Shown: piece after piece, positions 10,321-23,173 of the stretch
Layout of the letters: each line of letters begins with the position of its first letter
Numbering within the stretch: position 1 is the stretch's first letter
Source: Gordius sp. MW1
Taxonomy: Eukaryota > Nematomorpha > Gordioida > Gordea > Gordiidae
Reading direction: 5' to 3'
Assembly: GCA_964036665.1 (NCBI GenBank)
Contig: OZ038526.1
Coordinates: 20,894,001-20,958,000, forward strand
Length of the DNA stretch: 64,000 bases
The notes under the pieces: model-generated
What the model saw: only the letters and a program-made list of their open reading frames with translations
What the model was told of the DNA's origin: nothing
The model's database searches: none
Position numbers and translations under genes: made by a program

Positions 10321-10880
10321 ATGCGCATGATTTGAATAGAGTCTATAGTCATAATTCAAATTATGGGTCGCCTACACCAAACTGTATAAATTTATACAGT
10401 ATCAAAAAAACTGTAAATTGAAAGTTGTACGTTTTGAAAGGATGACTATTGGCTTTTCCAAGGACATACCTCTATTTGAGTTTTTTTCGTCTTTGATTAA
10501 TTTAGAAGTTGATAAATGAGAATGAATGAAAGAAAACATATTCCTCAATATCAAGTATAAAATGCAAAATGATAACTTAATTTTTTTCATACAAATATTT
10601 GAAAAGTTAAATTTTTGTAAAACCTGCTATAAAACATTTATTAATACTTTATTTTTTGAGGAAAATTATTAATATGAAAATAGTATATTTAAAAAACAAC
10701 TATAACGTTGTACGAGTATTATCTGACTCCCTGCTTGATCATTGCCCCCCCCCTTAGGTATTCTCGCCGCTTCCCACCTTTCTCGCCCCTATATTGCATA
10801 GCAAATATGCTACGTTTATACGGAGTATAGATGAGTTTCGTTCCCCCTTCCCTCCTGCCCCTCCCTCCCTCCTTCCCCTT
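10321..10880 (+). repeat. Dispersed ~600-bp repeat, copy 2
   Basis: Near-duplicate of 8221-8880, in the same orientation, including gcctacaccaaa and the C/T-rich end 'cgtttatacggagtatagat'. Confidence 0.65.
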
Positions 10881-12326
10881 ATATAATCATTTGTACATTT
10901 TCTACATATTTAATATAATGAGTATTTTTAATTCGGATAATTATGTCATTTGTTTAACATTGATATTAAATCTTAACGCTTACGTTGATTTTTTGTCATA
11001 TAGATAATGTTCTTTTAATTTTAATTGACAATTAATTAAATTATCAGCCCAAAATTATTAGCAATAACAGTAATTATATTTATTTAGGGTTCAATGATGT
11101 GAAACTGTCAGTAAAGCCATGGTTAGGCAGGTCTGCAATTATTGATTCCATACCTTAATCTCACATTTTGTAAGTATCACTCAGAAAAATAACATGTTAT
11201 TCAAACCTAAAGGATGTTCAGATAAATAAGGCTAAAAGTGTAAAAAGTCATTTTTCACGTTAATGGTAAATTAACTTTCATTTATCAATATATTTCCATT
11301 CTAGTTATATAAAATTATAGACATTAAATAGGGCTATATTACAATTTTTGTTTTACTTGTACAAATAAATATATTCGTATCAACGTGAACCCCTTATGGT
11401 TAATAAATTTCGTCCCACTTTCTCTATGTACATGAGTGTCTACAGCAATTAAACTCTATCCCACAATTAACTCTCCTCCGTTTTTTCGCTCCCTCTTTCT
11501 TCCAACCTCTCGACATCTAGCCACGAGATGAGGGCGGAAATAGTAAACAAGATCGAGCGGGCGTGTGAATGCATGGTAAGCGAAATAGTAAAACATACAT
11601 CGCATTAATAATAAAATCGTTTCAGACGTGGACACGGTGTCGTAGGCAGGGGGGTTTTTTAGAACCCCCCCCCCCCCCCCATTGTAAAAGAAATAAAAAT
11701 TTCTGATAGACACAATTAATTACATTTGAGATTTGACATTAGATTTAAGGCTATTTAACACTTATTTTTTTCTCCCTAGTGCGTGGTTTAAAGTGAAATA
11801 GAATTTAATTCTTGATTATTCCTCTAAAGCACTATCTCAACTTCTAGGAATGCAGATTCCTAAGAAATTGTGAGGTTAATAATCCTAGAGAAGAGCATAA
11901 TAAAAGTATGAAAATAATGAGTATTCAAAGTAAATAATAATTTTATATAGCTTTTTACACGCTTCATTCATTGCTTAGTTTTTAAACTTTAAATCTCTTT
12001 TCTTAACAGATTGTCATAATTCTAGAGTTGTGATTGATAATCCAATTTAACGAGAATTAATAATCATCATGGTTTAGTAAATTGATTTTGAAATTCTAGC
12101 CAACTCTATAAAAACAAATGTAGTTGGTATTGGCAAAGTTAAAATTATAAATTCGCCTGCGGACGGTTTATAAAAATCTGGCTTTAAAAGGCGTTTTAAA
12201 TAAAATGGCCAGGGTGGAATTTGGTCCTTGAATAAAAGACCACAGGCGGTGGGTCATAAAATTAACTAACCTAATTGTAAATGATTTTTCGAAGTGCAAA
12301 CATAATATTGAAGATAATATGATTAA
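10881..12326. other. AT-rich sequence, no gene seen
   Basis: No ORF with family features, no splice-consistent exons and no clear repeat termini. A run of C/G homopolymer near 11655-11680 is the only marked feature. Confidence 0.5.
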
Positions 12327-12903
12327 CCCCGCGTTCGTGATGACGCGCGAAGCGAAAAAAAGCGAAGTGAATTTTTGTGCTAATTTATCAAACTTTTTTT
12401 TATTTTTCTTAATATCTTATATTCATCGTGAATTTTATCATATATCACGAAAATAACAAATTTAAATTGAGGTGTTCATAGTGTCAGACGATTATTTTCG
12501 CCTGCGGCAAAAGGCGAACGAAAATAAGATACAAATCATTTTGGGTGCCCTATCAACTCGCCGAAAACCATCTCGCCGAATTTAATGTCCCAAAAAGGTC
12601 CCGGGGCCATTTTTAACTGGGGGACATTAAATTCGGCGAGATGGTTTTCGGCAAGTTGACGGGTTACCATCATTTTGTACTTTTCGCACAATGGTTAAAA
12701 AATTGAATTTGGTATATATGTATATTTTATATAATTGTATATGTTTATAGAATAATTACGATCTTATCAATGAATACCATTGATATATGATAAATTTCAC
12801 GGTTAATTGAAAGATATTAATAAAAAAAATGAAAAGTTAGATAAATTAGCCCAAAAATTCACTTCGCTTTTCTCCGCTTTCGCGCGTCATCACGAACGCG
12901 GGG
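12327..12903. mobile_element. PIF/Harbinger-like MITE
   Basis: Terminal inverted repeats begin CCCCGCGTTCGTGATGACGC and end with its complement (GCGTCATCACGAACGCGGGG, allowing a small change); the match extends about 50 bp. Flanks are TAA on both sides, a 3-bp duplication as in PIF/Harbinger. No coding sequence. A second palindrome sits inside at 12543-12668. Confidence 0.75.
12543..12668. mobile_element. Small palindromic MITE nested in the Harbinger-like MITE
   Basis: Arms near gggtgccc...aactcgccgaaaaccatctc and gatggttttcggcaagttga form a ~50-bp hairpin stem around a ~25-bp loop. Confidence 0.6.
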
Positions 12904-15900
12904 TAATGCAGATTTTATCAAAACCCTTGTAGCTAAATTTTAAATATAAACCCCCTAGCAAACCTGCCTATGCCACTGATGTATATAATCTTATAAATTT
13001 TTGTATAATAGTAATATTTATCAAACTTTTTGAATTACCCCTCCCCGCTTTAGGCAATCCTGCATAAGCCACTGCGTGGAAAAAGTGTTCAGGGGAGGGG
13101 TTTCTGGTTACACGGATATACTTGTCATAGAGTATAACTAATAAAATATTACTTTGGAGAAAAAATTGTAGAGAGGAACAAATGTTTTGGGCGCGGCCAT
13201 CTTGAAAATGTTCAAACAATTTGAGCTTATTAGTAATTTCTAATATATTTTGCTTCGTGTTATATATGAATTAAGTTCTATGTGATGAATTTTTTCTTTG
13301 CTCTAATTTTATTTATTAATCGCAGTTTCTATCCTAAGATAAGAGTGTTTACCTTATAATTCATAGTTGAATAAAAGAGTTTTTCCTGAGAGAGATTTAC
13401 AATAGAAGGATTATAGAGACCTGAGCATCTTTTATATTAAGCGATCGCCAAGTCCTTCCCGTTTTAGTCACATACTTTAATATAGTTTTAGTTTCAATTG
13501 TTCTAATAAAATCGTTTTTATTTTTTTAAGGTATTTGCATTAAGTCATTCTTAATTATGAGAATTGTTTGTTGAATCGCTTAAGCGCATCTTAGCTATTT
13601 TCATGATTGCTTACAGCCAGCTTGCCAGGCACACCATCATATCGCTATAGCACAGCCATCGACGCTCCTTTCAGCACGCTATTTATAGTACTAAACTAAG
13701 ATTGTATATTCAACGCAGCGCTGTACAAGGAGACATCACTTCTCTCTTGAAATTGAAGGTTGAATAATTTTACCGTGTGACATTCAAAATTTGTAATTCT
13801 TGAGTTAATGTGGTAAAAATTTGTGTTGTTGAAAGAGGCCTCTAAAATCACTTTTTTCAACGCCCGACCAACCATACCTACTTCGATAATAGCTTGAATT
13901 GACAAATTAAAGTATCTGCTCAGCTTCCACAAACTAATTGAGGCAAAGACGAGTATGAAATTAATTTTGATTCTCATTTATCTCTTAAAATTTCTTGTGC
14001 AACCTCAAATGAACTTCAATAGTTCTTTTAATTACGACACGGTATTTCATTGAAAGAAAAAGTACTCAATCATATAGAAATGTGTTGTTCACATAATTTC
14101 AATAACTTAAAATTTGAATTAGAATTAAATATGAGTTTTTATTTGAATATAGCCTGCATCGAATCAAAGTTAAATAATTAAAGTGATTAAATAAATGGTT
14201 TTCTGGGGAATAATCATCTTTATTTGAAATGTATGATCAAAAAATAATTATTACAAGCGATGAGATTTATTGGCGTCAGATATGTAAAGGCATTATTTCT
14301 AAAACAAATTTGTCGATCCTTATCTTTGAATTTAAAAACTATATAACTGTTGTATATGTTGAGTGAAGAGTCCAACGAGAAAGGAATTAGATGTGGAAAT
14401 TTAATAATAAGAAAGCAAGAAAATTTAGAGATCGATGACAGCCTATAGACAAAGGGAACTAAATGAATATGTAGGCAGACAAAGGCTTCGTATGTTGTTG
14501 ATGTACAGAAATAACTGTGTATCTAACTGAAGAAGGTAAAAGACCTCGGGCGATGTTTTTGAAAAGACAGATTTTGATATGGTTTTATCGATAAATAAGC
14601 GACTATGTTTATAAACCTTGCGATCCCCTGGACATGATAATAGCCTGTGATCTGATTGATGGACCATATTATAAATAAGGTGGTAAAGGTTTAATTTTCT
14701 CAATTTCGAAATAAAATATACAGCTAGCTTTTTATAACACAAATTGTTAGATTGAGGATATTGTAGCCAAAGCCTTTAGGTCGAGTATGGCTAAGAATGA
14801 CAATATTCTAGCAACTTTTAAAAGAAAAAGATGACTTTGGGTAGGATTTTAACCAATTAAAAGCTCATGGCTTTGAACCAAATTAAAATTGGCATAGCTA
14901 ATAACCTTCATACAAATTTAAAACATCTAAGGGCAAAAATCGACTAGATGTGTGAACCGATTATGATTTTAGAGTTAAAATGGTTTTTAATCTAAAAAGA
15001 GTGATGCGAGGCAAACATTCGGAATGTACCTATTTAGTGTTTATAATATTGTGAAGAATTCCTAACAACGCTCCTATAAAATATAAACAATTTTAAACTC
15101 ATCTTTTATTTGTGAGCGAGCAAAGTTTTATAGTTTTTCGCGAATAAAAAATTTAAAGGTACTACTTTTGACATTAAGAAGTCGAATAATATTCAAATTA
15201 TATCTAGTTTATTTTTCAAATGTCCTTGTTTGTAGTATCGAGATTCAATCGAGGATATGATTCTCAAATTTGCTAACCTTCATATAATTTTTCAAGCTCC
15301 TTCACATAAAATAAAAAAATTGCTACCTCAAAATTTTGCACACTTTTTTTTTCAACCTCGAACCTCAATGAGGTTCAGCCCCTTAACCTCGAACATTCTC
15401 GATCTTCGACTTCGCTAGTGCTCCTGGGTCTCATGTTGTTTTTGGGACCTCTAAACTTCGTAGAGAAGCATTCATTTACTATGCAATTTATGTACTAGTA
15501 AAAAGATAGGGACCGTATTATTTAGGGGCCGAGCGCCTGGCTACATCCTTGCTGATACTTGTTGCTTTAAGGGCATATTATGTATATCTGCATAAAGAGG
15601 TTGAGACCTTTTTGACAAAAATTCGATTTGCGACCGATGATATTTTAAAATTCCTAAAGTTCGGAAAACAACAAAAAGAAAGAATGCTTGAGAAGGGAGG
15701 GGAAACATTCATAATTTAATAAATGTTAAAAAATAACAAATTGTGAATTCCAAAAACCCAAGCTCTAGGTGGACTTTGAAAAAGAATTTGTCAAATTAAT
15801 TTCAAACAGCTGTCAATAAATATCTAGGTAAAAATTTAGCCAAAATTGCAGTCTTCTGATATAAACTAACAGGTTAATACACGACGGACATTAAAGGGTC

Positions 15901-16317
15901 GACTTATCGCCAAAATTGATAAATGTATAGTACAAATTATATTAAAATTTATAATCACTTATTTAAATGTTACAGTGCCCTTGTAAACAAAATAAACAGG
16001 GGGTGGCAAAAGGCGGGTATGGATAAAGAGACAAAAAGGCAAAGGGGGTAAAGTTCTTAATTTATTTCCGGTATACAATGAGCAGATTTATTCAGTTACT
16101 AATTCGTTGCAATTGTTTCTATTAAATCTGCTTGCTCATTGCTTGAATAGATTTTGCGGCTTCGACTCCGCATATCGAGCAATTTTATATACTACTTTAC
16201 TACCTTATGCACTGCGTAGCACGCACAGACTATGCTATACGCGCCACTATTCAGTGTACGTGCTCGCGTCTGGAGTTGAAGCAACCAAAATCTAACAACA
16301 CTATAAGATACGTCTAT
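12904..16317. other. AT-rich sequence, no gene supported
   Basis: Two minus-strand ORFs (13696-13977, 14443-14742) lack recognisable domains, flanking splice sites or a conserved partner, so I do not call genes. The remainder is AT-rich with some decayed repeat ends (for example ccgctttaggcaatcctgc near 13048). Confidence 0.45.
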
Positions 16318-17243
16318 CAGAGGTCAGAAATGCCCGGCCCGCTGCCCGGCCCGCCCGGCCGGGCAACTGTCTTAAGTTTTACTTTTCGGACGGGTCCGGG
16401 CGGGCACGCTGATAAGATTCGGGCAATTCGGGCATGCCAAAAATTTTATCAAATTGATTTTCCTCGAAAAAAGAAAAATTCGCTATGGGCTGATGATGAA
16501 GATGATACAGCATTAGATGAGATCAATTCATACTTGAATGATGTTTTAGACAAGGACGTGGATGAAAAATTTTCCCTTTTAATATGGTGGAAAAATAAAG
16601 AAAACAAGTCACATTAAAGTTATCTAAAATTATAACTATTTTAGGTATCCTAAATTAGCAAGATTAACAAAAATACTCTTTGTCATCCCGGCGACGAGTG
16701 CTGCAAGTGAAAGAAGTTTCTCTATCGCAGGAAGATTAATAGAGGAAAGACGCACAAGATTATCCCCGGAAATTGTCGACGATTTGTTATTTTTACATAA
16801 TAATTATGAATAATAAAATATTGTCATCTTTGTTCTGATCAATATGCCATTATATAATGCTTATTTTGTAATAGTGGTTAAAAGATTTTGGGATTGGATA
16901 ATTTCTAGTCTAACGGGCAAATTTTATTAATAAGGCCGGGCAGCTCTAATGGTTTGGGCATGGCTGAGCGGACACTTAGAAGGGTTCAGGCGGGGAATTT
17001 AGTTAAAAATTTAGACCGGGCCGGGTTTGGGCAGAAAAATTTTAACAAATTCGACCTCTGTTTGCGACCTCACAAATTCGGGACTAACGGGCAAATTTAA
17101 TATTTCGGGCCGGGCAATTCGGGCAGCTTTAATGATTCGGGCGGGCCCGGGCGGACACTTAGATGGGTTCGGGCGGGCAGATTAATTATAAAATCGGGCC
17201 GGGCCGGGTTCAGGCTGAAAAATTCTAACAAATCTGACCTCTG
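16318..17243 (+). mobile_element. hAT element with GC-rich subterminal repeats, copy 1
   Basis: Begins CAGAGGTCAGAAATGCCCGG and ends AATCTGACCTCTG, an 11-bp inverted terminus, with many cccggcccg/cgggccggg repeats just inside. Flanks are acgtctat and cgtctaat, an imperfect 8-bp duplication. It encodes the C-terminal end of a hAT transposase. Copy 2 (60858-61670) has the same ends, a perfect TSD and no transposase. Confidence 0.85.
16483..16813 (+). CDS. hAT transposase C-terminal fragment with a 37-nt putative intron
   Basis: Reads LWADDEDDTALDEINSYLND ... LIWWKNKENK, then YPKLARLTKILFVIPATSAA, SERSFSIAG and LSPEIVDDLLFLHNN to a stop at 16811-16813. This is the hAT dimerisation domain (WW...YPxLA...P.TS..SER.FS). 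The two halves are in different frames; removing 16608-16644 (GT...TTTTAG, 37 nt) joins KENK to YPKLAR exactly at the consensus. Most of the transposase N-terminus is missing, so the fragment is not catalytic. Confidence 0.75.
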
Positions 17244-17465
17244 CGTCTAATGCCTTTACGATTTTGATTTAACAGATAGTGCAAAATCCTTAAACTCGCT
17301 ATTCAATAAATGGAGCAATTACTGTCCCACCTGTAAAACTTTTGTCAGCTAATAGAAATTAAAATTTAAGTTACATATTTCTAGGGTTACGCCTATAAAG
17401 AGTAGAGGTGGTATAGGATCAATTTATATTATTTTTTTGGATTTTTACATTTAGTTTATAAGCAC

Positions 17466-19394
17466 CAGAGCTGTTAAGTAACTAGTTACATGTAACTAGT
17501 TCCTGGAACTAGTTCCTTTTCTTCAGTAAAGTAACTGTAACCAGTTACTTTTACTTCAGGGTAACTGTAACTGTAGTTAGTTACATTATTTTAGTAACTT
17601 TTAACTAAAGTTACAGTTACTTTTTATTAAATTAAATATCAAAATTACACGTCTAGTTTGTGTTATTCACTTTAAATTTAAATTTTCTTCGCGGATCAAA
17701 TTTGAATTTCGAATAGATAGTCCATCCTATCATTAAATTATTACTATTTATAAAGTATTATTTTAGTACATTGTATTCATATCTGCAAAGTTTAAAACCA
17801 AAAAGTTATAATAATTGACAAATTCAAAATTTTGATTAAAAAGCTTATATATTATTTATTTGCAGGTAAAAAAATGTAATATTTTGTAATTATATCGGCC
17901 ATCTAAATTAACATTTAATAAATTTTAATTTTTTATCTCCTATTAACTGGTTTGTAAAAATACCTTTTTTATACATGTGCAAAAGAGATTTTTATCAAAA
18001 TAAATCATATAACTATTATTGCCCAACCTCTAAATTTAAATTTTGATCATTTGGCCATTTGATAAACTACTTATAATAAAATAATTATGAAGGTTATTAA
18101 AATATTAATTCAAATTTATTATTTAGTTTAAATTAGCATCTATATCTGCAAAGATTTTGAACGAAAAAATTTAAAAATACATGTGCGAAACTTTTAGATA
18201 TTATATATTTATTAGCAGGTAAAACTTTGACTAAGAGTTTAATGTAAGGTTTGGTATTTAGATTTTTGGCCATTCAAAAATTATGTTATAATAATTATTG
18301 ATTTCTTTCAATTTTTTTTATAAAAAATAGACCATCTTTATATATATGTAAAAGAGATTTTCATCACCTATAGTGTTATATGATTTTTGATGAACCAAAA
18401 TATCGAAATTTTGGTAATTAAGCCATTTGATAAATTACCGATAACATATTACAATATTAATGAAGGTTATTGAAATTATAATATTTTTTTATTATCTAGC
18501 TTGTATTATTTTTTGACATGGAACAAGAGAAAACTCCCTGGCCCTTTTTGTGATTATTTTTTGTTAAAAAAAGAAAAGTAAATTGTGCAGCCCTAAAGTA
18601 AATTAAATATCAGCCCCTTTAAATACCACTACAAATTTATGGAAGCACATAAAAGTAATTATTTAAACCTTAATTATTAATTTTTAGAGAATACATACCC
18701 ATAAATATAAAAAAAATCAAAGATATTAAGTCAACAGGGAGTCAGCAAACCAAACTGACCACTTCTCTAGTAAATTAATACTGGATAAAGTCTTCTTATC
18801 CTTCATTATAAAATCCAATTTTTGGCCGTGGATCCGTGTTGAAAAGAGAATTAAAGAAGACCCGTCTTGAAAAGAGAATTAAAGAAGACACTTTAGGAGG
18901 AAAGACATGACCTAGTTGAACCTAATACGTTTTTTCAATCTTTTAAAGTCGGAAAGTATTCAGGAGTGCATTCAAACTTTTATCAATTGGAATAATAATT
19001 ATTTGTTAATATATAATAATTTCCCTAAATTGAAAAAACTTTTCATTAATTTCAATGTACCCCTACCAACTAAGGCCCCCGTTGAGCCTCTTTATTCTTA
19101 ATTTTCAGTGAAAAGCAGACCAGATAATAACGTTTCATTGAAATCGAAACATCATTTATTACCCTGATCTTTATACAAATGTTTAAATGAATAATATAAA
19201 AAAATATCGTTTTTTCAAAGTTACAAAAGTAACTCTAGGTGTAACTAGTTCCATCTGTTAAGTAACTGGAACTTTAATCAGTTACATTTTTAAAAATGTA
19301 TAAAAATGTAACTGTGACTGTAATTAGTTACATTTTTTGTGAAAGTAACTGTAACTTAACTAGTTACTGAGGTAAAGTAACTTTAACAGCTCTG
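17466..19394 (+). mobile_element. hAT element with 8-bp TSD, internally decayed
   Basis: Starts CAGAGCTGTTAAGTAACTAG and ends TTAACAGCTCTG; inside both ends are repeated 'gtaactagttac' motifs. The flanking duplication is ATAAGCAC (17458-17465 and 19395-19402), exact. At 1929 bp it is shorter than an autonomous hAT and keeps only a transposase scrap. Confidence 0.9.
18916..19101 (+). pseudogene. hAT transposase remnant
   Basis: FPKLKKLFINFNVPLPTKAP followed by VEPLYS matches the hAT C-terminal block (FPxLKxLF...N..LPxxAPVERLFS), with R/L changed to P/L. Upstream frames hold only scraps. Confidence 0.7.
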
Positions 19395-19662
19395 ATAAGC
19401 ACGATACAAGGGCTAAACATAGAAGTATTATAAACTATACAGCTTGCCTTAAGGAGGGAAACGGCACATTTTTGATCATAGATATTATGGTTACACTAAC
19501 CTTTCTTATTTGAATATACTTACTTGGAATTATATCTTTACATAGGAAAGAATTTAACCTTCTAGGAAATTTGAATAAAGCAACTCGCTCATCGGTTACC
19601 TAGGCAAAAACTTAACCTTTATTATTTGAATATATATACTCGATCATTGGTTACTTATTCAT

Positions 19663-20846
19663 AGTGATGCGGAAAAACCGAGAAAAATCTTGGTCTCGTC
19701 TCGTCTCGTCTCGAAAAACCGAGACGAGACGAGACGAGAATTTGAAAAATAGAATCGAGATCGAGACGAGAATTTTGATGTCGAGACGAGACGATACGAG
19801 ATTTTTTCGGCGAGATCTCGACTTTTTATTGATCGTTAGATTTTAGTTAATTATTGTGTATTTTGATTTGCATGATTTACATTTAAGGTATTAAGTCTAA
19901 ATCAATATGTGTCAAATATATTTGATATTAAAAAAATTCCTATGTGTAGGAAATATTATTTCTTTTTGCAAAAAATTTAAAATTTGACAATTATTTACTT
20001 AAGTATGCTTGACACTTAGGGTGTGTGAATAATTTTATGATTAGAATTGGAAGTTAATTATTTGGAATATAAATTTGATTATAATGATTTTTGTCATTAA
20101 TTTAAATACGTGCACCATAATTTAAAGTTTAAAACTTTATGTTATCAATCCTATAATAATGCTGCTTCAACTAGTTATTAATTCAGTAAATAATAATATA
20201 TCATTAAAAGTCACTCTGTGGTTTATAACGCTATAGTAAACATGTAATAAACACACTGGACTATAATTGATGATGGTAATATCAATGGACTTGAGCGTTT
20301 GCCTTAAATATGTTAAGGTCTACTTTGAAGCTTTAGCCAGGGTTAATAAGGGGTCTCAATTTGCTCAATTATGTAACTAAGTCAACTATAAGCGAACTTA
20401 TAATTTTCGAAGTCCATTTATAATTGACAGACACGGTGAATTTGATACAAATGTTAAAATTTGCCATAACAATAAAATTTAATTTCGATACTTAAAATTT
20501 ATTTATAGTTTTTTTAGTCTGCACTTTACATAGAAAATGTTAACTTTATGAATTAGTCCATATCTTTATATTGTCAAGGAAATGTAGTGTATGTTTAGAA
20601 AGTTTGTGTATGAAAGTTTTTCAAAAAATATCAAAGTTTGCCATTTGGATTTTTTAACACTTATTTTATATTTTTAATAAAACAGGAGAAATTTGTATTC
20701 CGTATATATTTTTTTAAGTCGAGACGAGACGAGAATTCTCGTCGAGACGAGACCGAGATTTTTCTAGACCGAGACGAGATTTTCATAATCGCTCCCGAGA
20801 CGAGACGAGATTTTGTTTTCGAGACCGAGACGAGATCGAAACACTA
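19663..20846. mobile_element. Non-autonomous relative of the RT element
   Basis: Starts (T)AGTGATGCGGAAAAACCGA and ends GATCGAAACACTA, with gagacgagacgag repeats at both ends. The flanks are TTATTCAT (19655-19662 and 20847-20854). The 3' LTR of the host element holds the empty site at 22991-22998, proving a clean insertion. About 330 bp at the right match 7633-7981, including the last ~50 bp of the RT reading frame; the middle ~680 bp has no RT similarity. One base at the left end may be read as element or target. Confidence 0.85.
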
Positions 20847-21423
20847 TTATTCATACAACTTAACCTTTATTATTCGAGCATTCACAACCCTCACTATTCA
20901 TAAATCTTAACCTTATTATTTCACCACTCACCTCGATACTATATAAACAAGATGTTTTAACTAAATATTATTCATTTTGACTCATTTTTGTTTTGGGTTA
21001 TAAATAAAGCTAATGTAGAGAACATATTTCTCTACAAATGGTGACCCCGTATTTTCGGGGGAGCCGATTTTTTTCTCCCTCCCCCTTAAAAATTTATAAC
21101 CCAGGTCCACATTTACCCTGACTTTCGGGGAGACATATTTTTCTCCCCATAACAGTCCCTTTAGTAATGGTGTTTGGTTTTCTTAGTTAAAAATAAAACA
21201 ATTCAGATATAGGGCTTTATCTTCTCAATCCGGCATCCATATGGTCCTACTGCTGTGAAGGTACAAACTACCTACTTATCTGATTGTTAATACGAAGAAA
21301 ACCATGTTACCCTACTACAACTCTACGCAAGCAACAACATCGTCTCGTAATATTGTCCGCTGCCCTACCAAGGCCCAACTGCAAAACACATCCCATAATA
21401 AACAACATCATATGGCCTATTAC

Positions 21424-22540
21424 TAGTGATGTTATGCGGCGCGCCATTTTACACCCACGCCTTAATAGAAAGAAAGAGACTAAGAAGCCACACCCTTATA
21501 AAGGTCCCTCGTAAGACGCGCTTGCCTAGTGTAAGGTCCCTTTTTTATTACTAATCCCCTCCCCCATGGTCCTAAATTGTAGAAAATAGAACCGCCACAT
21601 GTGCCATTACATTAGTCACATTACATCACATTGATGACACAAATAAGGCATGAGGGTTGTACTATTTACTTTTTTTTAACAAGCAACACTGTGGATAAAT
21701 CAGTGGCGTAAATGAGGGGGAGGGGGACGGAAAATTCCTGAAAAGTTTTTGATTAATAACTAAATTAAATGGGTTAAAATATTATAGTTTAGTTACATCA
21801 AATACTTTAAAAAACTTATAAAAACCTAGAAACAATAGAAGGATTTTTTGAAGGAGGGAGTTATAAAATTTTCATGGTTAAATTTTTTTGTAACTATTTT
21901 TTGGATAAAAATGATTTTTTTGAAATAAAATGTATGTTGTGCTTTTACTTGTTACAGACAAAAATTAGTCGAAAGATAAAAATAATTTATAATTACAAGG
22001 GCTTAAGAACATTATATTTTTGGAGGGGCATAACAAAAACACCAAGTTTAGATACAATTTATTTGATACTTAAACCCTCCCTTCCGGTTACACCCCCCCC
22101 CCCCCCCCCCCAAAAAAAAAAAAATTAAACAATCCTGCGTCCGCCCCTGACTTACTTGTTATAATAAAAGTAAAAGTTGAATGTCCTGTCCGGTACTTAG
22201 CAAAGTCTTTAATTTACTATTAGTTTACTTACACTTTATAGATAGGATAGCTTAGATTAACAAATTTGACCACACTGCACGCACAACAGCATACATCGTG
22301 TTGATGATGATGACAATAACAACTAGCTAATAACACCCCCCTTAGTATATATCTAAGGATCCATCGGGTCTCTATGAAAAAATAATAGACTAGCTAATGG
22401 TCGGTATTCAACACACCCACACTCAATGTCTTCACCAGAAAAGGAGACTAACAGTGTGGGTGTGGCTCTTTTCCTTGGGACTACAATACCCCCACAGCAC
22501 ACCCTAGGGCGCGCTATCTAGCGCGCCCGTCACAACACTA
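21424..22540. mobile_element. Non-autonomous hAT-like element, copy 2
   Basis: Starts TAGTGATGTTATGCGGCGCG, ends GTCACAACACTA, flanked by an exact 8-bp duplication CCTATTAC (21416-21423, 22541-22548). Same family as 470-2045, with the same internal order including the poly-C/poly-A run (22087-22125) and the gcgcgctatctagcgcgc palindrome. No transposase. Confidence 0.9.
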
Positions 22541-23173
22541 CCTATTACAAGGAGCAAGGACAACGTTCGGCAAAGCAATAACACTTACTACTACCCCTAC
22601 CAAGCTTCTAACAAATACTGACCGATTAAACTGAGGGAAGGATGCGATTCCAAAATAGACATGTCTTCCCAGACAAATCTACTAATATAAAGGATAGCAC
22701 ATCAACTTCCAATAATCACTCGCACCTCGGTCACCACACCAGCAAACACTAGTGCAAACTCTAAACAACATTGGCCTGTTAAAGGCAGAATACTTCACTC
22801 CGTGAAACTGGTGGGGAATCATATGGCTACACTAACCTTTCATATTTGAATATACTTACTTGGAATTATATCTTTACATAGGAAAGAATTTAACCTTCTA
22901 GGAAATTTGAATAAAGCAACTCGCTCATCGGTTACCTAGGCTAAAACTTAACCTTTATTATTTGAATATATAAACTCGATCATTGGTTACTTATTCATAC
23001 AACTTAACCTTTATTATTCGAGCATTCACAACCCTCACTATTCATATATCTTAACCTTATTATTTCACCTCACCTCGATACTATATAAACAAGATGTTTT
23101 AACTAAATATTATTCATTTTGAATCATATTTGTTTTGGGTTATAAATAAAGAGAACATATTTCTCTACAATAT

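Larger units (their letters stand above)
19486..23169 (+). mobile_element. LTR retroelement fossil with two later insertions
   Basis: Two related LTRs bound the element: 5' LTR 19486-21036 (about 359 bp after removing the insert) and 3' LTR 22822-23169 (348 bp). LTRs begin TATGG(T/C)TACACTAACC and end CATATTTCTCTACA. The flanking duplication is ATAT on both sides (4 bp). The inner region starts with a tggtgaccccg motif as is usual next to a 5' LTR, and holds little else. The 5' LTR carries the 19663-20846 element and the inner region the 21424-22540 element. Broken and non-coding; family not determined. Confidence 0.75.

Noticed and set aside
13696-14742. Two minus-strand ORFs as a gene
   Set aside because: No domain, no codon signal I can see, no shared splice phase.
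18130-18600. Coding remnants in the middle of the 17466-19394 hAT element
   Set aside because: Only the FPKLKKLF block is recognisable; the rest is stop-rich AT sequence.
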